Source of the DNA: a virus
DNA length: 38,681 nucleotides
Reading direction: 5' to 3' (one strand)
IMG/VR virus record: IMGVR_UViG_3300050119_000054
Span: 1-38,681 of that record
Numbering within the stretch: the stretch's first letter is position 1; every line of letters begins with the position of its first letter. Positions 1 to 7,296 of the stretch are shown here, piece by piece. The notes under the pieces were generated by a model. The model was not told the DNA's origin and did no database searches. It worked only from the letters and a program-made list of their open reading frames with translations. The position numbers were made by a program, and so were the translations under genes.

Positions 1-144
1 TTATTCAACATCCACTGCAATGGCATTTAGTGCCGTTGGTTCTTCTGGTCAATTATTTCAATCGTCTGGAACTACTGCTCCTGGATGGACAACTTCAACT
101 TATCCAGCAACGAATGCGGTTAGCACTCTTTTATACGCCTCAAG
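1..144. repeat. Terminal direct overlap, left copy (circular-map artefact)
   Basis: Bases 1-144 recur at 38538-38681 with two differences: T127 versus A38664 and T132 versus A38669. Both copies lie in the same frame of one tail-fibre gene. The left copy keeps the frame open, while the right copy gains a TAA. I read this as the overlap left when a circular or circularly permuted genome is assembled linearly, with errors or variation near the contig end. A true short terminal repeat is possible but less likely in a P22-like headful phage. Confidence 0.9.
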
Positions 145-676
145 TGCCAATGTAATGGCAGCTTTAACTACGGTTGATAGCGCTTCTCTAGTGACCGATG
201 GCTCGGGCGTTCCAGCATGGCAAGCATTAGGTGCTGGACAGATTTTGGTTGGAACAACTGCGGGCGCTCCGGCGGCAACTGCTATTAATTCTGGCGCAGG
301 AATTTTAGTTGCAAATGGTTCTGGATCAATCACCGTATCGGCCACAGGCGGTGGTATAGGATGGGTTTCTCAAGCATCAACACCCGTAACAGCCGCAATT
401 AATACGGCTTATGTTGTAACCGATGCAAGTACTGTTACTTTTACGCTCCCAGTCACAGCTGCTTTAGGCTCTGTAGTAAGAATTGCAGGACATGGAGCAG
501 GTGGATGGGTTCTTTCCCCAGGAGCCGGTCAAACTATTCTATGCAATGGAACAAGTGCTTCCACGAGCATCACTTCAGGCGAGGCTGGGGATTGTATAGA
601 AGTAGTTTGCACTGTGGCAAACACAACCTGGAACACATTATCTTATGTCACCTTGGCTGGCTTCACTATTTCTTAA
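1..676 (+). CDS. Tail fibre/adhesin, C-terminal part (gene continues from 37822)
   Basis: This is the 3' part of a gene whose 5' part is 37822-38537. Joined across the circular junction it encodes 463 residues. The part here is Gly/Ser/Thr/Ala-rich with repeated segments of the type SGQLFQSSGTTAPGW and GQILVGTTAGAPAAT, a pattern common in trimeric beta-rich fibres. The last ~105 residues form a distinct domain resembling the C-terminus of the protein at 37359-37808 (NxxYxxxxxxxTxTLP ... W.L.P.AGQ.I). It probably serves in receptor binding or as a fibre tip. The nominal in-frame ATG at position 20 is internal, not the real start. Confidence 0.85.
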   Translation, partial: YSTSTAMAFSAVGSSGQLFQSSGTTAPGWTTSTYPATNAVSTLLYASSANVMAALTTVDSASLVTDGSGVPAWQALGAGQILVGTTAGAPAATAINSGAGILVANGSGSITVSATGGGIGWVSQASTPVTAAINTAYVVTDASTVTFTLPVTAALGSVVRIAGHGAGGWVLSPGAGQTILCNGTSASTSITSGEAGDCIEVVCTVANTTWNTLSYVTLAGFTIS

Positions 677-689
677 TAAGGATTAAATC

Positions 690-1487
690 ATGTCTACTGG
701 AATAAATGGTGTAGGTAACGCGCTCACTGGCCAATCTGGAACCGGCGCATTCACAGGGAATGTTAGCCCTACGATTACGACTCCTAAGATTGTGACCCAG
801 ATTCAAGATGTGAATGGCAATCCCATTATAGGTCTGGGCGCGGCCGCTTCTGCTGTTAACTATATATCAACGACAAACGCCGCTACCAACCAATCGGTTC
901 AAGTGAATTTCACCGGTTCTGATACGGATGTTTATTCAGTTTTTGCCAATAAAGGTGCAGGATCATTTTCATTTAAAACTACAAATACAAGCGGTGTAAC
1001 TTATTTCACAGGAACTGCTCTCCAACACACATCCAGCTTTATTTTTGCTAATACTGCAAACAATAACAATTTTACATTCCCAGATGTAAGTGGGACTGTT
1101 GGATTAATTATTGCTGATACAACCTGGTCTCCCGTACTAACTGGGTCAGGCGGAGGAAGTGCAACGTATGCACTTCAATCTGGCTCTTATACCCAGATTG
1201 GAACTAGGGTACTCTTTGATTTAGCTATAGTGATTACTGGATCAACTTTATCAGGAAATATTACCATTACAGGATTGCCCATAACAAATGGGGCATATTA
1301 TGTTGCATTATCTATTACTGCAACTTCATTAGGTGCAACATCCACACCAAGTTTAATGGCAGATATTGTACCGTCATCATCAGTTATTAATCTATTTACA
1401 TTTGTCGCTGGATCAACAACTGCATTGACAGCTACAAATCTTGATACAAGTGCAGTTATCTTAATTTCAGGGCAATATCACATCTAA
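690..1487 (+). CDS. Putative tail fibre/appendage protein
   Basis: A 265-residue Gly/Ser/Thr/Asn-rich, beta-prone protein with almost no charged residues, typical of virion fibre proteins. A central stretch (SFIFANTANNNNFTFPDVSG, near residues 114-133) resembles repeats in fibre proteins of environmental phages. No enzymatic motif is seen. AAGGAT lies upstream of the ATG, 13 nt after the preceding fibre gene, so the two are probably co-transcribed. The structural role is inferred from composition and position. Confidence 0.65.
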   Translation: MSTGINGVGNALTGQSGTGAFTGNVSPTITTPKIVTQIQDVNGNPIIGLGAAASAVNYISTTNAATNQSVQVNFTGSDTDVYSVFANKGAGSFSFKTTNTSGVTYFTGTALQHTSSFIFANTANNNNFTFPDVSGTVGLIIADTTWSPVLTGSGGGSATYALQSGSYTQIGTRVLFDLAIVITGSTLSGNITITGLPITNGAYYVALSITATSLGATSTPSLMADIVPSSSVINLFTFVAGSTTALTATNLDTSAVILISGQYHI

Positions 1488-1533
1488 TTAACCAACGGAA
1501 TGTAATCATGGCGTTCCAAAAAAGGAGCATCAA

Positions 1534-1788
1534 ATGTCACAACTATCGGTAATCTTAGAAGAGTTCGCAGCAAAGGCTAAAGAACTGGAGGCTTTGTTAC
1601 AATCGCATATAGCAGAGATTACAGACATCGTAGGGGCTCTATCTCCAATTATTGAAGTTCTTGTTCCTGGAAGTGCTGGTATTATCGGAACAGTGAATGA
1701 GGTGGTCAATGCTGTCAGTACTCTTGCCCCTGCTACTGCTTCTGTGTCTCAATCATCCTCATCTAACGCACCTGTTGCAACTAGCTAA
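1534..1788 (+). CDS. Small protein with helical N-terminus and hydrophobic middle
   Basis: 84 residues: an amphipathic Glu/Ala/Leu-rich N-terminus (1-25), a hydrophobic middle (about 30-68, TDIVGALSPIIEVLVPGSAG onward) and a Ser/Ala-rich tail. AAAGGAGC precedes the ATG at good spacing. It lies between fibre genes and the endolysin, so a holin-like or membrane role is conceivable. However, the hydrophobic stretch is not a clear transmembrane helix and no holin family is recognised. Confidence 0.6.
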   Translation: MSQLSVILEEFAAKAKELEALLQSHIAEITDIVGALSPIIEVLVPGSAGIIGTVNEVVNAVSTLAPATASVSQSSSSNAPVATS

Positions 1789-1801
1789 TGGAGTGTTCAT
1801 A

Positions 1802-2011
1802 ATGGTTAAGTTGACTACTAAGAAAAGAAAAGAATTACCTAAGAGTGAATTTGCAGGCCCTGACCGTTCATATCCTGTGAACAATAAAAGTCACGCCGCT
1901 AACGCAAAAGCTAGGGCGTCAGAGATGGAAAACAAAGGGAAACTGTCTCCTGCTGGAAAGGCAAAAATAGACGCCAAGGCAGATAGAGTACTTAAACTAA
2001 AAAAGAAATGA
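1802..2011 (+). CDS. Small basic phage protein (SHAxNAxAR motif)
   Basis: The start chosen is ATG 1802, with GGAG at 1790-1793, giving 69 residues. The longer reading from 1697 would run through the upstream gene. The protein is Lys/Arg/Ala-rich, with the pattern FAGPDRSYPVNNKSHAANAKAR seen here as FAGPDRSYPV at about residue 17 and SHAANAKARA at about 29. This pattern recurs in small phage proteins of unknown function encoded near virion genes. Strong positive charge suggests contact with nucleic acid or capsid. Function unknown. Confidence 0.7.
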   Translation: MVKLTTKKRKELPKSEFAGPDRSYPVNNKSHAANAKARASEMENKGKLSPAGKAKIDAKADRVLKLKKK

Positions 2012-2020
2012 GGAAATAAA

Positions 2021-2149
2021 ATGGCCAAAGAGATGAAATCAAAAAAAGAAGTCAAGAAGCCAAAAAAAATGGTCATGGATAAGCATCCTGATGCTAAGCA
2101 AGATGCTAAAATGATGAAAAAAATGGTTAAAAAAGACTGTATGAAATAA
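2021..2149 (+). CDS. Very Lys-rich 42-aa protein
   Basis: A 42-codon gene with GAGG about 7 nt before its ATG, 9 nt after the preceding basic gene. Roughly four residues in ten are lysine and Met is frequent, with MAKEMKSKKEVKKPKKMVMD at the start. It fits the run of short, tightly spaced genes at 1.5-2.4 kb. It may be a DNA- or RNA-binding or virion-packaged peptide. That is inferred from charge alone; no family is recognised. Confidence 0.6.
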   Translation: MAKEMKSKKEVKKPKKMVMDKHPDAKQDAKMMKKMVKKDCMK

Positions 2150-2157
2150 GGATAGCC

Positions 2158-2358
2158 ATGGACATTAAAGACGATTTTGGTTGGAAAAAACCCAAAGAAG
2201 ATTTTAGTTTCAATGAAAAAACTGACGTCCCGCTTTATAAGCGCGGCTCATCATACAACAATTACAAAGAAATGGTTCCAGATTCAATGAAGGGCGTAAA
2301 AGGTTCAGAGAAAAACATCATTAATAAATCAGATTATACACAACGAGGGGCAAAATAA
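2158..2358 (+). CDS. Small charged protein, unknown function
   Basis: 66 residues rich in Lys, Asp, Ser and Tyr (MDIKDDFGWKKPKEDF at the start). No membrane segment or known motif. AAGGAT stands 7 nt before the ATG. The neighbouring 221-aa gene starts 2 nt after its stop, so translation is probably coupled. Unrecognised. Confidence 0.6.
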   Translation: MDIKDDFGWKKPKEDFSFNEKTDVPLYKRGSSYNNYKEMVPDSMKGVKGSEKNIINKSDYTQRGAK

Positions 2359-2359
2359 A

Positions 2360-3025
2360 ATGGGTATTCTTTCTATTCATCGCGATTGGGGGATCACACC
2401 TGCCATCGTTCGTATCAGTACAACTGACTCTTTAGCTATAATTACTACTCCTGGATATATTCTGGCACAACAAGCGAATATTGAGCTTGTAAATTCAGGA
2501 ACTTTTGAATGGGATCCAACCGATTACGTATTGGTTTATTATAGTGACAATGGCGGATCATGGGGATTCTTTAGTTACGTCCCTTCTACTCAATCTTTGG
2601 TTCCAGCGTCTAACCAAAAAACCGTTTCAGTAACTTTGACAGCTGCTCAAGTATTAGGTATGTATGCAGCGCCTGTATTGATTGTGGCTGCACCTGCAAC
2701 TGGATTTGCTGTATATCCAGTTGCAGCGCAAATAACCACTTTGGTTAGCACTGTGTTTGCAGGCGGCGGTGCTGCTCAATTGCAATGGAGTAATGCTGTT
2801 CATGCAACAGGTACTTTGGCCTTAGATGCGGTTACCCCTGCTGCTGAAATTACTGCTGCAACATCACAGGTTTACACACAATACGGAGTGGTAACTACAA
2901 CTGCCAATGCTATTGCTACAGTAAATGGAATTGGATTGTACTTCAGTAATGCTACTGGTGCGTTCACAGGTGGAGCTGGATCAACAGTTACCGTTTCAGT
3001 AAGTTACATGTTAATTCCTGTGTAA
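2360..3025 (+). CDS. Tail protein with fibre-type N-terminal domain
   Basis: 221 residues. The first ~75 (RDWGITPAIVRISTTDSLAI ... GTFEWDPTDYVLVYYSDNGG) align by eye with the N-terminus of the tail fibre encoded at 37822 (RDYGVTPCIVRMLTTDNLAT ... GAFQWVSTDLVLADYSN). This domain may therefore be a common attachment module for two different appendages. The remaining 145 residues are Ala/Thr/Val-rich and beta-prone. It is the last gene of the tail cluster, followed by a structured intergenic stretch. Confidence 0.7.
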   Translation: MGILSIHRDWGITPAIVRISTTDSLAIITTPGYILAQQANIELVNSGTFEWDPTDYVLVYYSDNGGSWGFFSYVPSTQSLVPASNQKTVSVTLTAAQVLGMYAAPVLIVAAPATGFAVYPVAAQITTLVSTVFAGGGAAQLQWSNAVHATGTLALDAVTPAAEITAATSQVYTQYGVVTTTANAIATVNGIGLYFSNATGAFTGGAGSTVTVSVSYMLIPV

Positions 3026-3153
3026 TAAAAAAGGCTTGACCCGCTGCACAAGTAAGGTTAAGTTATCGAAACAAGGCCGCCAAGCCTCTGGAACTAAAAA
3101 ATCCATGCTCAAATCGTGCGGTCTTCCTGTTCCATAAATAAAAGAGAGACAAC
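3026..3153 (+). other. Structured leader upstream of the 82-aa gene
   Basis: 128 nt without a gene. A 7-bp stem (3032-3038 with 3081-3087, AGGCTTG/CAAGCCT) encloses about 40 nt. A second pairing, GGAAC 3090-3094 with GTTCC 3129-3133, follows. GCAC 3046-3049 could pair with GTGC 3116-3119 across the first stem. It ends in the ribosome-binding site AGAGAG of the next gene. It may be a 5' leader or processing/termination structure; no T-run is present. Confidence 0.35.
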
Positions 3154-3402
3154 ATGAATAGACAATCATTAGAAACAAGAAAAATTGATTTACAACGCAA
3201 TATTGATAATTCATTATCAAACCACAATGGTCTATTGGGGCGTTTGGCAGAATGTAATTATCAGATTGAAGAGTTAGATAAAAAAGAAGCGGCCGCTAGA
3301 TTATCATGTGCTAAAGTAGAAAAAACAAAAAAAACAAAGAAAGCTTCATCCATCAAAGCTCCTTCTATCAAAGATGCTGCGATAAAAACCGATAAAGCTT
3401 AG
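3154..3402 (+). CDS. Small coiled-coil protein with Lys/Ala tail
   Basis: 82 residues: a heptad-like charged N-terminal half (about 1-50, with LETRKIDLQRNIDNSLSN and YQIEELDKKEAAARL) and a low-complexity Lys/Ala/Ser tail. No signal peptide or membrane segment. AGAGAG precedes the ATG; the same A/G-rich ribosome site recurs before several genes of this genome. It sits between the tail genes and the endolysin. A lysis-accessory role is possible but unsupported. Confidence 0.6.
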   Translation: MNRQSLETRKIDLQRNIDNSLSNHNGLLGRLAECNYQIEELDKKEAAARLSCAKVEKTKKTKKASSIKAPSIKDAAIKTDKA

Positions 3403-3403
3403 T

Positions 3404-3482
3404 CACACCCTAACAACAGCCACAACGCATAAGCGTGCAACCGTTTAGTAAAAACGAACCTTGGGTGTGTTGCAGTGGCTGT
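3404..3482 (+). ncRNA. Candidate pseudoknotted RNA element upstream of the endolysin
   Basis: Two perfect stems interleave. CACACCC 3404-3410 pairs with GGGTGTG 3463-3469 (7 bp), and ACAGCCAC 3416-3423 pairs with GTGGCTGT 3475-3482 (8 bp). The order a-b-a'-b' is that of an H-type pseudoknot. The intervening loop holds two further hairpins: ACGC/GCGT 3425-3436 and CGTTT/AAACG 3442-3456. The two long stems could instead be mutually exclusive alternatives. It could be a leader switch, an end-protecting structure or a small RNA. Confidence 0.45.
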
Positions 3483-3510
3483 CAATTCCATACCGTGTTA
3501 AAATTCATTT

Positions 3511-3547
3511 GAGGCATGGTTTTAAATTCTCTTTTTTTCCATGCCTC
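3511..3547 (+). promoter_or_regulatory. 9-bp hairpin just upstream of the endolysin ribosome site
   Basis: GAGGCATGG (3511-3519) pairs perfectly with CCATGCCTC (3539-3547) around a 19-nt loop that contains a run of seven T. The Shine-Dalgarno GAGGTG (3554-3559) follows 6 nt later. The stem may insulate or modulate translation of the lysis gene, or act as a weak terminator on upstream transcription. Its function is inferred from position only. Confidence 0.45.
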
Positions 3548-3562
3548 GCCTATGAGGTGATT

Positions 3563-3976
3563 ATGGACGAACTTACGCAACGCATTGCAATTCATGAGGG
3601 TTTTGATTCTAAGATGTATCGAGATACGCTTGGAAACTGGACTATTGGATACGGCACATGCTTATCAGACGGAATTACTCAGCATCAAGCGCAATTACTC
3701 CTTGAAGATGGTATTCAGATTGCCAAAGATGATTTAGCAGGAAAGTCATTCTATGAGGGCCTAGACCCTGTGCGCCAGGGCGTTTTGATTGAATTTGTCT
3801 ATAACATTGGCATAGATGGTCTTCTTTCATTCAAGCAGATGCTACAAGCAATTTCCGTAAAAGATTGGGCAACTGCTGTTGCTCAAGCCCGTGATTCAAA
3901 GTGGGCAAAAGAAGTAGGTTCAATCAGAGTAAACGACATGTGTGCGAGGCTACTGACAGGTGAGTATGCTTCCTGA
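3563..3976 (+). CDS. Endolysin, T4-type lysozyme (GH24)
   Basis: A 137-residue muramidase that should hydrolyse the MurNAc-GlcNAc bonds of peptidoglycan at lysis. The catalytic triad of the T4 lysozyme family is visible: Glu12 in IHEGF, Asp21 in YRDTLG and Thr27 in WTIGYGT. The length fits a minimal GH24 enzyme. I chose ATG 3563 because GAGGTG precedes it at 3 nt and the family begins there; the longer reading from 3461 would cross the hairpin at 3511-3547. There is no signal peptide, so a holin or host export would be needed. Confidence 0.92.
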   Translation: MDELTQRIAIHEGFDSKMYRDTLGNWTIGYGTCLSDGITQHQAQLLLEDGIQIAKDDLAGKSFYEGLDPVRQGVLIEFVYNIGIDGLLSFKQMLQAISVKDWATAVAQARDSKWAKEVGSIRVNDMCARLLTGEYAS

Positions 3977-4409
3977 AGAAGTCGAAGAAGTGCGCGTCAT
4001 GACGATTGTTCGCAAACTGCGGATTAAACTACTACCAGAGCAAGCAGAGCAGGTTAAGCTCTTCTGCTGGATTCGTAGCAGACCTGATTTAGAGCCTTAT
4101 GCCATGCATTTGGCGAATGAGCGCAAGACTTCTTTTATCACAGGCACGCTTCTTAAGATAATGGGCGTAAGAGCTGGCGCAAGCGATGTCATGCTTCCTA
4201 TTGCTCGCCAAGGCTTTCATGGTTTGTTCGTCGAGCTGAAAGCAGGGAAAGGACGCATGACACCTAACCAAAGAAAGTTCCTAGCCGACATGACCACACA
4301 AGGTTATTTATCAGTATGCTGCACAGGCTACGAATCAGCCCGTGCATTTATCGAGGCTTACATGGGCGACGGCAATCTATCCAACATTTGCACGAATCGC
4401 GTAGCTTGA
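3966..4409 (+). CDS. VRR-NUC domain nuclease
   Basis: About 147 residues. The second half carries the VRR-NUC (PD-(D/E)XK type) pattern: GASDVMLP, then FVELKAGKGRMTPNQRKFL, with Asp of GASD, Glu-x-Lys of VELK and the conserved Gln of PNQ as probable active-site residues. Phage VRR-NUC proteins are thought to act on branched or flapped DNA in recombination or packaging. The start overlaps the endolysin by 11 bp; ATG 3966 is preferred to GTG 3960. The 3' end overlaps the convergent recT-like gene by 52 bp. Confidence 0.85.
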   Translation: MLPEEVEEVRVMTIVRKLRIKLLPEQAEQVKLFCWIRSRPDLEPYAMHLANERKTSFITGTLLKIMGVRAGASDVMLPIARQGFHGLFVELKAGKGRMTPNQRKFLADMTTQGYLSVCCTGYESARAFIEAYMGDGNLSNICTNRVA

Positions 4410-5383
4410 TTATGGTTCATAACCTCTACACTGTCTGCTTTTAAATACTTCAAAGCCTTAGCCAATTTCTCAGCTTCGACATTCTTTTCGCTTAACATCC
4501 CTGAGATATAATCCAATTCATCATCAGTTATCGTCGCAAGGTCTTCAGCCGTGAGTTCAACAACTGTAGTTTCGTGTCTAGGAGCATCCATTTTATCAGC
4601 GTCTGTTCCTTCGCTTGCCTCCTGCGTTGAATGCATATCAATATCTTTATTCACCATATTTGAGCTATCTTGAGGGGATTTAATTTCATCGACTGTTACT
4701 CCTTGTCGTTGTTTGTATTGTTGCTTGAGCAATTCCGTTCGCGACTTCGGAGAAGATTGCGTCATGGTTGTTTGTGTGGTGAACTCTGCGTCTATGTAGT
4801 CTGATACTTCCTCCGCTATTTTGATGCCACGTAATGCGTCTGGGAAGGCGTCACGGCATGCGAATGAGCGGGCACGCATCTTTAGCATGCGCGCAGGATA
4901 TTGCTTCCATGGCCCTGGTTTTTGCAATAAACCTGCTCTAGTGGCATCATCCAAAGAAAACACAGAAACTTTATCTGCTCTACCTCTTCTTTTAACTGTG
5001 CATTTAAAGGCAGCCACTATCGAACCATTTAAAATTGGCTCTTCTATAATATCCACGAAATCAGGGTGTTTCATGACTACCGCAAGAAGGCCATCCCCCC
5101 AAATTACGGGTCTCCCGTTGATTACCGCAATATCTTGAATCGACTGTTCGATACTTAAACCTAACTGATATCCCATGCTCATTGCCACGAAAAGGTCTGT
5201 AGGTCGTCCGGTGAAGCACTTAGGGATTACCCCTGATTTAGAAAGCTCCATTGCTAACTGACGGTAGTATGGAGCTTTTGATTCTGAGAATAGTGAATCA
5301 TTAAGAATTGTATCTTTCTGGTTATTCAATTGACTTTGCAAAGTCATTACTTGTTCTTTCAATATCGTTAATTCGTTGCTCAT
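4358..5383 (-). CDS. recT: RecT-family single-strand annealing protein
   Basis: 341 residues. The core (about 40-200) has the RecT layout: KSGVIPKCFTGRPTDLFVAM, QLGLSIEQSIQDIAVINGRP, GDGLLAVVMKHP, and RMLKMRARSFACRDAFPDAL near the end. It should bind single-stranded ends and anneal complementary strands, working with the exonuclease encoded at 6396-7226. The C-terminal ~130 residues are acidic and low in complexity, perhaps for partner binding. It is the last gene of the leftward recombination operon, starting in an ATGA overlap with the 51-aa gene upstream. Confidence 0.88.
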   Translation of the reverse strand: MSNELTILKEQVMTLQSQLNNQKDTILNDSLFSESKAPYYRQLAMELSKSGVIPKCFTGRPTDLFVAMSMGYQLGLSIEQSIQDIAVINGRPVIWGDGLLAVVMKHPDFVDIIEEPILNGSIVAAFKCTVKRRGRADKVSVFSLDDATRAGLLQKPGPWKQYPARMLKMRARSFACRDAFPDALRGIKIAEEVSDYIDAEFTTQTTMTQSSPKSRTELLKQQYKQRQGVTVDEIKSPQDSSNMVNKDIDMHSTQEASEGTDADKMDAPRHETTVVELTAEDLATITDDELDYISGMLSEKNVEAEKLAKALKYLKADSVEVMNHNQATRFVQMLDRLPSPM

Positions 5384-5535
5384 CTTCCTAGCTCCCTTCT
5401 CATTTTGAATACTTTCTTGCGTAGCGCTTCAAGGTCTTTTTCTAGTTCTCGGAGTTCTTCTAGTTTTTCTTCCTCTGAGTTCATTTCGTACTTTGCTTTG
5501 ATTCCTGGGAATATTTCATCGAATAGGTCTGACAT
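5380..5535 (-). CDS. 51-aa charged coiled-coil protein in the recombination operon
   Basis: 51 residues (MSDLFDEIFPGIKAKYEM at the start), followed by a strongly charged helix with heptad leucines (about 24-49). Its stop overlaps the recT-like start as ATGA, and it lies 7 nt after the Rha stop. Its length is below common annotation cutoffs. Position suggests an accessory to annealing or a helicase/SSB contact. Function unknown. Confidence 0.65.
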   Translation of the reverse strand: MSDLFDEIFPGIKAKYEMNSEEEKLEELRELEKDLEALRKKVFKMRRELGR

Positions 5536-5542
5536 GGTTTTC

Positions 5543-6250
5543 TCACTCTTCTTTTTTTGTTAGTAGCATTGGCAATGGTGATCTAGGGAATATTTTTGCT
5601 AAAGAGCATACTTTTTCTTTCGCAATCTGAAAACATTCTTTGTAAGGTATATCTTTAGACATACTATCTTTGAGAGAAATTGCTATGGCTTCGTCAGCCA
5701 TTTCAATAAGTCTTAATTGACGAATAGACATAACATCTCTTGCATTAGGAAATCTCTCCTCTAAGATAAAAAGTCCGGTCAATTCCATCCTAGAAAAGTT
5801 CATATAATATTTTTCTGCTGACTTGCTGCCTTGTTCTTTTGCATAAATAATGAATCTTTGTATGATGTCAGTACACTCTTTTCTCATTGCTTTTGTTTCT
5901 GTGCGAGAAGAAAGCCATTCAATGTTTTTTTCATTTGAAACCTTTGTCAAAATTATTTGGCGCATATGATAAAACTGCTCAACCAATTTAATTTTGAAAT
6001 CAATTACCTCTGGCGAGTTTTTCATTAACGCTATTAGCAGAGAGGCCTGAAGTTCACTCAACAAATATACGTCAACTTCTTTTTTCCATACCCTTCTTTT
6101 GGTAGTGCCTATATTAGCAAACGCTTTTATTTGAGCATGGGTTTTTAATAGGGCAACGATGGAACGATGCTCCATGTTTAAACCTAAAGCTAAGGATGCT
6201 GAATCTGTAAACACATTATTTCCTATTATTACTACTAATTTATTTTGCAT
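5543..6250 (-). CDS. Rha-family phage regulatory protein
   Basis: 235 residues. The N-terminal ~105 match the Rha domain: a DNA-binding-like start (LGLNMEHRSIVALLKTHAQI), then VYLLSELQASLLIALMKNSP and VIDFKIKLVEQFYHMRQ, the family's signature. Rha proteins are phage regulators tied to lysogeny control and host-factor dependence; several act as antirepressor-like factors. The C-terminal half is a separate helical domain. A good promoter with an inverted repeat stands immediately upstream (6285-6341), so it is probably controlled independently of the exonuclease. Confidence 0.85.
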   Translation of the reverse strand: MQNKLVVIIGNNVFTDSASLALGLNMEHRSIVALLKTHAQIKAFANIGTTKRRVWKKEVDVYLLSELQASLLIALMKNSPEVIDFKIKLVEQFYHMRQIILTKVSNEKNIEWLSSRTETKAMRKECTDIIQRFIIYAKEQGSKSAEKYYMNFSRMELTGLFILEERFPNARDVMSIRQLRLIEMADEAIAISLKDSMSKDIPYKECFQIAKEKVCSLAKIFPRSPLPMLLTKKEE

Positions 6251-6284
6251 ATCAATCCTTAATCAAGCAATTAATCACATGATT

Positions 6285-6313
6285 ATTATAAATCAAACAA
6301 ATAGATATGTCAT
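6285..6313 (-). promoter_or_regulatory. Promoter of the Rha gene
   Basis: Read leftward: ATGACA (6308-6313, 5 of 6 to consensus), 17-bp spacer, TATAAT (6285-6290, perfect). The predicted transcript starts about 28 nt before the Rha ATG. Operator-like repeats lie in the spacer and just upstream. Confidence 0.7.
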
Positions 6314-6341
6314 TTGAAATAACAGATTTATTTGTTTGATT
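6291..6341. promoter_or_regulatory. Inverted-repeat operator at the Rha promoter
   Basis: AATCAAACAAATA (6291-6303) is repeated exactly in reverse complement at 6329-6341, 25 bp apart. One arm fills the promoter spacer and the other lies upstream of the -35 box. Each arm contains AAACAAAT, the 8-mer found at the other early promoters of this genome. A repressor, possibly Rha itself or the Cro-like protein, is the likely ligand. Confidence 0.6.
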
Positions 6342-6395
6342 TTCACTAATTGGTCAATTATATGCTAGATTAAGTTTCAAAAAGTAGGGTTAGAT

Positions 6396-7226
6396 TTACT
6401 TCACTAAAAACGAACGACCTCTTTTGCCACTCTTCCAGGTACAAAGAGCCTTCCCTGCCCCATCGGTCAAAGTATCACTTTCACCCATGTACGCCATAAT
6501 ATTCATCTTGGACTTTTCCATTAATTCTTCATAACCAGATATCCTAGTTTTGCACTGAACATAAGCGGCAAGATTGCTGTCAATAAAATCAGTCGATACA
6601 ACTTTGTTTTCAGGAACAGAAGTCGGAAACTTCAATTTATAATCATTCAAATTCACAAGCGCAGGTTCTGTCTTAGTCTGTACGCATTCCCAGAATTTTA
6701 AATCAGCTTCTAAAATCATGCTTTCTAGTTCTTGGTCACGTTCGTACTCGAATTGTAGGTACTCATTGCCGCCAATTAGGATTGCGAAGTAACCTTTGTC
6801 GGCTTCGGAAACCATAACTTGCTTTGCAATCTGAATAAGGTATTGTGCTGGTACGCCGTCTTGGAAAGAATCATCCCACTCTTTGCGCATGAATGAGCCA
6901 ACGTTCTTTACTTCTACAACTGCGTTTTGAATCGGTATATAACCATCCAGGTTCGCGAACAGAAAGTCATAGTCTTTATGATGGACTGTATCGGGTGTCG
7001 TAACGTCAACACCGTTTAATTCTGCGAAGTGCTGCAATATAACAGACTCAAGTTTGTTTCCCCAGAACTGACGTTCAGTTTCGACTTGCTCAGTCATTGT
7101 TATGATGCCGGTCTTTTCTAGGAAGAGCTCGTATGGGGTTTTATATGTGCTTGCACCCATGATGATTGGACTATCCGAGGCTCCAATTCCCTGTAATCTG
7201 GCCTTTCTCTGCTCTTCTGTAATCAA
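6396..7226 (-). CDS. YqaJ/lambda-type exonuclease
   Basis: 276 residues. RLQGIGASDSPIIMGASTYK near the N-terminus is the usual opening of YqaJ-like phage recombinases. ANLDGYI, then VEVKNVG give the catalytic Asp and Glu-x-Lys of the PD-(D/E)XK fold, and AQYLIQIAKQVMVSEADKGY is the conserved Gln helix. It should resect double-strand ends to feed the RecT-like annealase. The start chosen is TTG 7226: GGAG (7234-7237) precedes it by 7 nt. The longer TTG at 7256 lies beside the promoter -10 box and has no ribosome site. Confidence 0.88.
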   Translation of the reverse strand: MITEEQRKARLQGIGASDSPIIMGASTYKTPYELFLEKTGIITMTEQVETERQFWGNKLESVILQHFAELNGVDVTTPDTVHHKDYDFLFANLDGYIPIQNAVVEVKNVGSFMRKEWDDSFQDGVPAQYLIQIAKQVMVSEADKGYFAILIGGNEYLQFEYERDQELESMILEADLKFWECVQTKTEPALVNLNDYKLKFPTSVPENKVVSTDFIDSNLAAYVQCKTRISGYEELMEKSKMNIMAYMGESDTLTDGAGKALCTWKSGKRGRSFLVK

Positions 7227-7256
7227 GGTAAATCTCCACTTTTGTAATGAAAGCAA

Positions 7257-7285
7257 AGTATACTACAAACATTTGTTGACGTAAA
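7257..7285 (-). promoter_or_regulatory. Leftward early promoter (exonuclease operon)
   Basis: Leftward TTTACG (7280-7285), 17-bp spacer, TATACT (7257-7262). It is back to back with the rightward promoter; the two -35 boxes share 2 bp. The operator at 7265-7276 fills its spacer. Confidence 0.7.
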
Positions 7286-7296
7286 CAAATATTTGT
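7265..7296. promoter_or_regulatory. Paired operators between divergent early promoters
   Basis: Two 12-bp near-palindromes, ACAAACATTTGT (7265-7276) and ACAAATATTTGT (7285-7296, perfect), have centres 20 bp apart, two helical turns. The first covers the spacer of the leftward promoter and touches the rightward -35; the second covers the rightward spacer. This is the geometry of a CI/Cro-type switch. The adjacent Cro-like gene is the obvious candidate ligand. Confidence 0.65.

Noticed and set aside
1508-1552. 14-codon leader ORF before the 84-aa gene
   Set aside because: It overlaps the ribosome site of the downstream gene and has no ribosome site of its own.
3461-3562. N-terminal extension of the endolysin
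   Set aside because: The 34 extra codons run through two RNA structures and have no signal-anchor logic; ATG 3563 has a clear ribosome site.
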